Below are positions 59,930 to 64,000 of a stretch of 64,000 bases of DNA, piece by piece; position 1 is the first letter of the stretch; each line of letters opens with the position of its first letter. The position numbers and the translations under genes were made by a program. Origin of the DNA: Chlamydiales bacterium (GTDB lineage Bacteria; Chlamydiota; Chlamydiia; Chlamydiales; Simkaniaceae). The stretch spans positions 1 to 64,000 of the forward strand of contig JACKPO010000001.1 of assembly GCA_024233515.1 (NCBI GenBank), given 5' to 3'. The notes under the pieces were generated by a model. That model was not told the origin of the DNA. It saw only the letters and a list, made by a program, of their open reading frames with translations, and searched no databases.

Positions 59930-60373
59930 TTAATGCGTTCCAGTATGGCCAAAACCACCCTCCCCACGTTTTGTCACACTTAAACAGTCCTCCTCCTTAT
60001 AACAGGCTTGCAAAACTGGTGCAAAGACAAGTTGTGCAATACGCATGTTTGGGGTCACTGTAAATGGGACTTTTCCGTGATTGATTAAGATCACTCCGAC
60101 TTCTCCACGGTAATCAGAGTCAATTGTTCCAGGGGTATTTAATACGGTAATTCCATGTTTAAGAGCCAAGCCACTCCGTGGGCGGACCTGGATCTCATAT
60201 CCTTTAGGGATTGCAAAACGGAGCCCCGTGGGAATGAGTTTGCTCTCACCTGGCTCTAAAACGAGCTCTTCCTTTAAAAACGCGCGGACATCTGCCCCTG
60301 CTGCTTCCTCAGAACCGTAGTGAGGGAGCTCCGCCCCCTCTTCTTTTTGTGTGGGGACGTCTTGCCTAATCAT
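59930..60373 (-). CDS. dut: dUTP diphosphatase
   Basis: 147 residues. Trimeric dUTPase motifs are complete: AAGADVRAFL, RPRSGLALKHG, NTPGTIDSDYRGEVGVI, RIAQLVF and the C-terminal GEGGFGHTG arm. Hydrolyses dUTP to dUMP. Its ATG overlaps the accD stop as ATGA (60370-60373). Corresponds to CT292. Confidence 0.96.
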   Translation of the reverse strand: MIRQDVPTQKEEGAELPHYGSEEAAGADVRAFLKEELVLEPGESKLIPTGLRFAIPKGYEIQVRPRSGLALKHGITVLNTPGTIDSDYRGEVGVILINHGKVPFTVTPNMRIAQLVFAPVLQACYKEEDCLSVTKRGEGGFGHTGTH

Positions 60374-61332
60374 GCTTGATTCACTTTAATTTGATTCTTT
60401 TCTCGTTCTCTTTGAGAAAGGGCAATGAGATCATCAAGCTTTTCCTTCTCGACAACCTTGCCTTGTTTCACTTGAGCTTTTTGATTCCCTGTTAGGAATG
60501 ATAAGAAGAAATGGAGCTTTTCTTTGAGCTCTCCTCTCTTGACGATACAGTCAATCATCCCTTTCTCAAGAAGGAATTCCGATTTTTGCGCTGTATCGGG
60601 AAGTTTTTGTCTAATGGTTTGTTCCACAACACGTGGTCCTGCGAAGCCGATCAAAGCATCTGGCTCTGCAATGATAATATCTCCGAGTGAAGCAAACGAT
60701 GCGGTCACTCCTCCTGTTGTCGGATTCGCCAACACAGAAATAAAGGGGAGTCCAGCATTATGAAGTTTTGCGAGGGCTGCCGATGTTTTGGCCATTTGCA
60801 TCAGAGAATAAATCGACTCTTGCATCCTTGCCCCACCGGAAGAGGAGACTAAGACAACAGGAAGTTGATGTTTGATTGCGTGTTCAATCAGAAGGGTAAT
60901 TCTTTCCCCTACAACAGATCCCATCGAACCACCCATGAATCCAAAGTCTAAGACTCCAAGAGCCGTTTTCACTCCATCAATCGCACAGGTTCCCGTAAGG
61001 ATGGCATCTTTGCGCCCCATCTTCTTTTGCGCTTTTGCTAAACGCTCGATATAGGGCTCTGAGTCAACAAAATTTAAGGGATCTTTAGGAGAAATTTCGG
61101 TGAAGAGTTCTTCAAAGGTCTCTTCGTCCGCTAAAAGGTCAACCCTTTGTGCAGCAGAAAGACGGTAGTGATGGTCACATTTTGGGCAACAATTGTGGTT
61201 CTCGTGGAGCTCATTCGCATGGATCATTTCCTCACATTTGGTACATTTGACCCACCCACTAAATCCATCCTTCTTAGTGGACTCGACTTTGATCTTCGGC
61301 TTTTGCCGTGTAAAAAGTCCTAAAAAACCCAT
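60370..61332 (-). CDS. accD: Acetyl-CoA carboxylase carboxyltransferase subunit beta
   Basis: 320 residues. Zinc ribbon CTKC...CCPKC near residues 32-55, then the carboxyltransferase core: SSSGGARMQESIYSLMQMAK, NPTTGGVTASFASLGD, IAEPDALIGFAGPRVVEQTI. Works with AccA in malonyl-CoA synthesis. Corresponds to CT293. First gene of the accD-dut-ptsN unit. Confidence 0.96.
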   Translation of the reverse strand: MGFLGLFTRQKPKIKVESTKKDGFSGWVKCTKCEEMIHANELHENHNCCPKCDHHYRLSAAQRVDLLADEETFEELFTEISPKDPLNFVDSEPYIERLAKAQKKMGRKDAILTGTCAIDGVKTALGVLDFGFMGGSMGSVVGERITLLIEHAIKHQLPVVLVSSSGGARMQESIYSLMQMAKTSAALAKLHNAGLPFISVLANPTTGGVTASFASLGDIIIAEPDALIGFAGPRVVEQTIRQKLPDTAQKSEFLLEKGMIDCIVKRGELKEKLHFFLSFLTGNQKAQVKQGKVVEKEKLDDLIALSQREREKNQIKVNQA

Positions 61333-61409
61333 AATATCCCTGAGGTTTTGTTAATGACCAAAAGATTACCAAATCAGCCAAAAATAGACAACCTTGATCA
61401 CTCACAATT

Positions 61410-62681
61410 TTATAAAACAAATTTTAATTTATTGCGAGTGACCGGCCCAATCGCTGTCAACTTCTTCCCTTCAGGGGCTTTTCCAAAGACTTTTTTAAAG
61501 GCCTCAACAGTCGAAGGGCTCGTAAAAATTATTTCGTCAAAACTTTCTAATTCTGGCTTGACAGTAGGCGTTTTTACCTTGGTATCGTAGAGGTCACACC
61601 TTTGGTGGCGAACCCCTCGATGAACAAGGGACTGCACAAGGGCGCACCTTGCTTTTGACGACTGTGGGAGAAAAACATACGATTTTCCAAGGTCTTCTAA
61701 GGCAAGCAAGTGGATCACCCCTTCTTGCGTCTCGGTATCGGCTGTTTTGGATACTTTTACTCCATGCTCTTCGATATATTTTGCTGTCACTTCTCCAACA
61801 GCAAGAATCTCTTTTCCTTCCAAATCTTTCTCCGAATACCCCTTTTCTTTCAAACAAGCGAAGAAGATTTCGACACCACTCTTGCTGGTGAAGATAATAT
61901 GTGTGTAATCAGGAATATCATCAAAAGCGCACGTAATATCGAAACGATCAAAGGATCTGGGAACAATTTCAATCAATGGAACATGGGTGACCTCTTTTCC
62001 AAAATGTTTCGGATTGAGACCGGTGTAGAGAACTTTCCCTTTTTTTCGCGCATCAACTTTTTTGAAAAGGGACTCAGTTTTCTTATCTCCTTCGCGCCCA
62101 ACAATCGCGAGCTTACCTTGGAGTGGAGCAACAGGGCCAGGAAGCTCAATCCGGTTGCGTTCTTTCAATCCTAAACGGATTAGAGCAGCTTCAGCTACAA
62201 CTAACCCATCCACCTCTCCCTGATCTAATTTTTCGAGCCTTTCTTCAATGGTTCCCCTGACTTCGACACACTGCAGATCGGGCTTAAGTCCTCGGACAAC
62301 ACGACTGCGACGTTTAGAGGATGATCCAATGACCGCTCCTCTCTTGAGCTTTTCAAACTTTTGCCCTTTACGCATCACGAGACTGTCATGACTTGCAACC
62401 CCTTTGGTGAGAGCAAAAATTTTGAGTCCTTTTGGTAGTGGTTCTGGTAGATCTTTTGCAGAATGAATCCCCACATCACATTCCCCCTTTAGAACTTTTT
62501 CATCCACCTCACGGGTAAAAAAGTCGGTCTTTTCCATGGGTCCCAGCGGCGATGTTTTATCTCGATCTCCCCTTGTTTCGATCCACTCCGCTTCGTACCC
62601 AAACCCTAATTCTCCCATCACTTCTTCGACTTGTTTTTTGGAAAGTGCCGATCCCCTTGCTCCCACCTTTATTTTCTTCAA
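61410..62681 (-). CDS. hemC: Fusion of shortened porphobilinogen deaminase and uroporphyrinogen-III synthase
   Basis: 423 residues. Residues 1 to about 217 are HemC domains 1 and 2 (GARGSALSKKQVEEV, GECDVGIHSAKDLPEPLP, IGSSSKRRSRVVRGLKPDL, VRGTIEERL, APLQGKLAIVGREGD). The usual third domain, which carries the Cys that binds the dipyrromethane cofactor, is missing: at about residue 218 the chain passes into a HemD-type domain (GKVLYTGLNPKHF, IPDYTHIIFTSKSGVEIFF, EILAVGEVTAKYIEEHG, FDEIIFTSPSTVEAF). Chlamydial HemC is, to my memory, also short. Steps 3 and 4 of tetrapyrrole synthesis are thus on one chain. Confidence 0.86.
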   Translation of the reverse strand: MKKIKVGARGSALSKKQVEEVMGELGFGYEAEWIETRGDRDKTSPLGPMEKTDFFTREVDEKVLKGECDVGIHSAKDLPEPLPKGLKIFALTKGVASHDSLVMRKGQKFEKLKRGAVIGSSSKRRSRVVRGLKPDLQCVEVRGTIEERLEKLDQGEVDGLVVAEAALIRLGLKERNRIELPGPVAPLQGKLAIVGREGDKKTESLFKKVDARKKGKVLYTGLNPKHFGKEVTHVPLIEIVPRSFDRFDITCAFDDIPDYTHIIFTSKSGVEIFFACLKEKGYSEKDLEGKEILAVGEVTAKYIEEHGVKVSKTADTETQEGVIHLLALEDLGKSYVFLPQSSKARCALVQSLVHRGVRHQRCDLYDTKVKTPTVKPELESFDEIIFTSPSTVEAFKKVFGKAPEGKKLTAIGPVTRNKLKFVL

Positions 62682-62744
62682 TGTGTACGCTCCTGGTTAT
62701 GCTCTAAATTTTTTAACATAACCCAATACTTTTTCAAAGCACAA

Positions 62745-63161
62745 TTATAATTTCGCCCGCACCGTCAGTTCCTCAACCTTCTTCTCTAAGGTTTTCAAGC
62801 GCCCTTCATACTGATCGATTGTTTTTTGCTGCTGAATAATGACTGCTTCGGCAAGGCGACGAATCAGCTCAGGATCTTTTTCAAGAATGGCTTTTGCCGC
62901 CTCTGAAATCTCTGGTAGGAGCGTCTTGATCAGATTGGCATTCAATTCCCGAAGCATCTTGTTTGCAGAAGCATTGATATGTTCCACCGTATTGTTATGC
63001 TCTTTATATAAAGTGATAATATGTTCGCGATGCGCCGCAACACATGTTCCGAGGCTTTTTACTTTATAATCAACATCAACAATTAAGGCTTGCTTCGGAG
63101 GTCTCGGGTTATGCGCTTCGTTACGTGGAATAGTCGTTTCAGGAACAGGTAAGATTGACAT
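62745..63161 (-). CDS. Hypothetical coiled-coil protein
   Basis: 138 residues. N-terminal Pro-rich 30 residues, then helices (VKSLGTCVAAHREHIITLYK, LNANLIKTLLPEISEAAKAI) and a C-terminal coiled coil (IIQQQKTIDQYEGRLKTLEK-KVEEL). No signal or membrane segment. No family recognised. Good ribosome site (GGAG) before the ATG at 63161; follows the next gene by 12 bp, so the two form a unit. Confidence 0.68.
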   Translation of the reverse strand: MSILPVPETTIPRNEAHNPRPPKQALIVDVDYKVKSLGTCVAAHREHIITLYKEHNNTVEHINASANKMLRELNANLIKTLLPEISEAAKAILEKDPELIRRLAEAVIIQQQKTIDQYEGRLKTLEKKVEELTVRAKL

Positions 63162-63173
63162 GTTTTTCTCCTT

Positions 63174-64000
63174 TTATAGTTTACCTTGGACACTTATGAC
63201 GCGTCGATAAAACAGGGAATGGACAAGCATTCCCATCTTCCAGATTTTTGCTGGATCTTCTTCTCTCTCTTCTGTTGCTTGATACCCCGCGAGTTCTCGC
63301 AGAACTTTTTTTCGCATCAGATGAAGCTCTCCAAGTTGGGGATGAATCTCTAGCTCTCCATTGATCACTTTGACAGGATGGGGAAGGACAGTCAGGGACA
63401 CTTTCTCTAAAAATTTCACCTTCCACTGACCTTGATCCCATACAAAGTTCCACTCCTCTCCTAAAAGTTTTTTCAACGGGAGGGAATCTTGCTCTGAAAG
63501 ATAAGGAAACCAATAATCTGAAAGGGCTCCTTTTTTCTCTTCGATCCGCTTTCTAAACGTATAGATCATAAAGTTAGTCGCGAGGATCTTATTCATTCCT
63601 AATAATGGGGCAATCTTATTCAGCCCCTCTTTTTTCATGGTTTCATACAAACTGGGGATCACAGCAAATCCGGAGAAGAGGTTAAGCTGCGCAATCCCGA
63701 TCTGAAGGCGGATGCAAACATCTTGAATCAGCCTTTCGCCGTAGGGACCTGGAAGATGTTTCTCAAGCTTCTCCTCGGGAACAAGATTCCCCCCAACTTC
63801 ATCGATAAACAGCTCATAGAAATAATGGAAACAGCGGGCTGATTCGGCATAATCAAGGAGTTGACCGATATCATAAGGAGAACGGATTAACGTGTCTAAG
63901 TCGATCCACTTGAGGCGATGTTGAACCCATTCCGGCAAGGAAACCTTGGCTGCCTCTCGATTTTTAAGGATGGTAGCATCGATCTGCCCTGCATGAATGG
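63174..64000 (-). CDS. Hypothetical protein, 5' truncated by the window end
   Basis: The frame is open to the end of the window (first full codon at 63998), so at least 275 residues are seen and the start lies beyond. Mostly helical, soluble, with Trp/Tyr-rich segments (YAESARCFHYFYELFIDEVG, GALSDYWFPYLSEQ). A TTG at 63938 could serve as a start but the open frame upstream (KNREAAKVSLPEWVQHR) reads on smoothly. No family recognised. Confidence 0.66.
   Translation of the reverse strand, partial: IHAGQIDATILKNREAAKVSLPEWVQHRLKWIDLDTLIRSPYDIGQLLDYAESARCFHYFYELFIDEVGGNLVPEEKLEKHLPGPYGERLIQDVCIRLQIGIAQLNLFSGFAVIPSLYETMKKEGLNKIAPLLGMNKILATNFMIYTFRKRIEEKKGALSDYWFPYLSEQDSLPLKKLLGEEWNFVWDQGQWKVKFLEKVSLTVLPHPVKVINGELEIHPQLGELHLMRKKVLRELAGYQATEEREEDPAKIWKMGMLVHSLFYRRVISVQGKL

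Noticed and set aside
59905..59967. Longer PtsN reading into dut
   Set aside because: The extra residues do not belong to the family and a GTG with AAGGAG lies at 59904.
1..64000. CRISPR arrays, rRNA or tRNA genes, prophage
   Set aside because: No regularly spaced repeats, no cloverleaf or rRNA segments in the gaps, and no phage structural, integrase or transposase genes were seen.

Overview
The window looks like chromosome of a member of the Chlamydiota outside the classical Chlamydia genus (an 'environmental' chlamydia; I cannot fix the family). Grounds: an ATP/ADP translocase of the energy-parasite type (9380-10966); the metal ABC transporter ytgABCD with its permease-repressor fusion; a Na+-NQR operon without nqrA/F; and gene order that follows the Chlamydia trachomatis blocks CT072-CT063 (rseP, dxr, ytgDCBA, CT066-like, npt1, lepA, gnd) and CT268-CT293 plus hemC (amiA, murE, ftsI, ftsL-like, rsmH, CT273/CT274-like, dnaA, nqrBCDE, gcvH, CT283-like, lplA, clpC, ptsN x2, dut, accD). 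The CT numbers come from memory of that genome. Genes not expected in C. trachomatis (bioY, a sugar porter, Fic, an inverse autotransporter, MscS, an AlkD-like protein, a CHY zinc finger) point to a larger-genome relative.

Layout: 1-353 tail of a GT25-type glycosyltransferase. 362-8354 is a tightly coupled minus-strand cluster mrp-ytgA-ytgB-ytgCR-ytgD-dxr-rseP, its first six genes joined by 4-nt ATGA overlaps. 8660-10966 carries a CT066-like protein and npt1, the latter with its own terminator-promoter junction and a leader with competing hairpins. 11020-16623 holds an inverse-autotransporter-like surface protein, lepA, a duplicated coiled-coil protein and a lipase-like hydrolase. 16671-23972 is gnd followed by a division and cell wall cluster read mraZ-rsmH-ftsL-ftsI-murE-amiA; rsmH is broken in a run of nine T. 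24176-28528 is accessory: CHY zinc finger, small ORF, bioY, a divergent winged-helix regulator, the CT273/CT274 pair and a promoter-equipped AAA ATPase. 28525-31540 encodes a membrane-anchored glycosyltransferase and an MFS protein. 31508-32396 is nearly gene-free and packed with long hairpin repeats, just upstream of dnaA (32450). Then come mscS, a Fic protein, a degenerate ComF, a 1669-residue AsmA-like protein, nqrBCDE, an unknown protein, alkD-like/gcvH/CT283-like/PpiD-like, a sugar porter, a repeat-containing effector candidate, proS/lplA, clpC, two PTS-Ntr EIIA proteins, dut/accD, a hemC-hemD fusion and two unknown genes, the last cut by the window end.

How the parts fit: the window combines host-energy import (NTT), metal and biotin uptake, Na+-based respiration, lipoate handling and peptidoglycan synthesis without ftsZ, as in an obligate intracellular bacterium. 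The most notable signals are a 164-bp hairpin MITE in two copies (31608-31771 and 59231-59394), a nest of unrelated hairpin elements before dnaA, the homopolymer frameshift in rsmH, Ser in place of the flavin-bearing Thr in both NqrB and NqrC, a HemC lacking its cofactor domain fused to HemD, and palindromic operators on the -10 boxes of the ATPase and Fic genes. All assignments are from reading the sequence and memory of protein families; no database search was possible.
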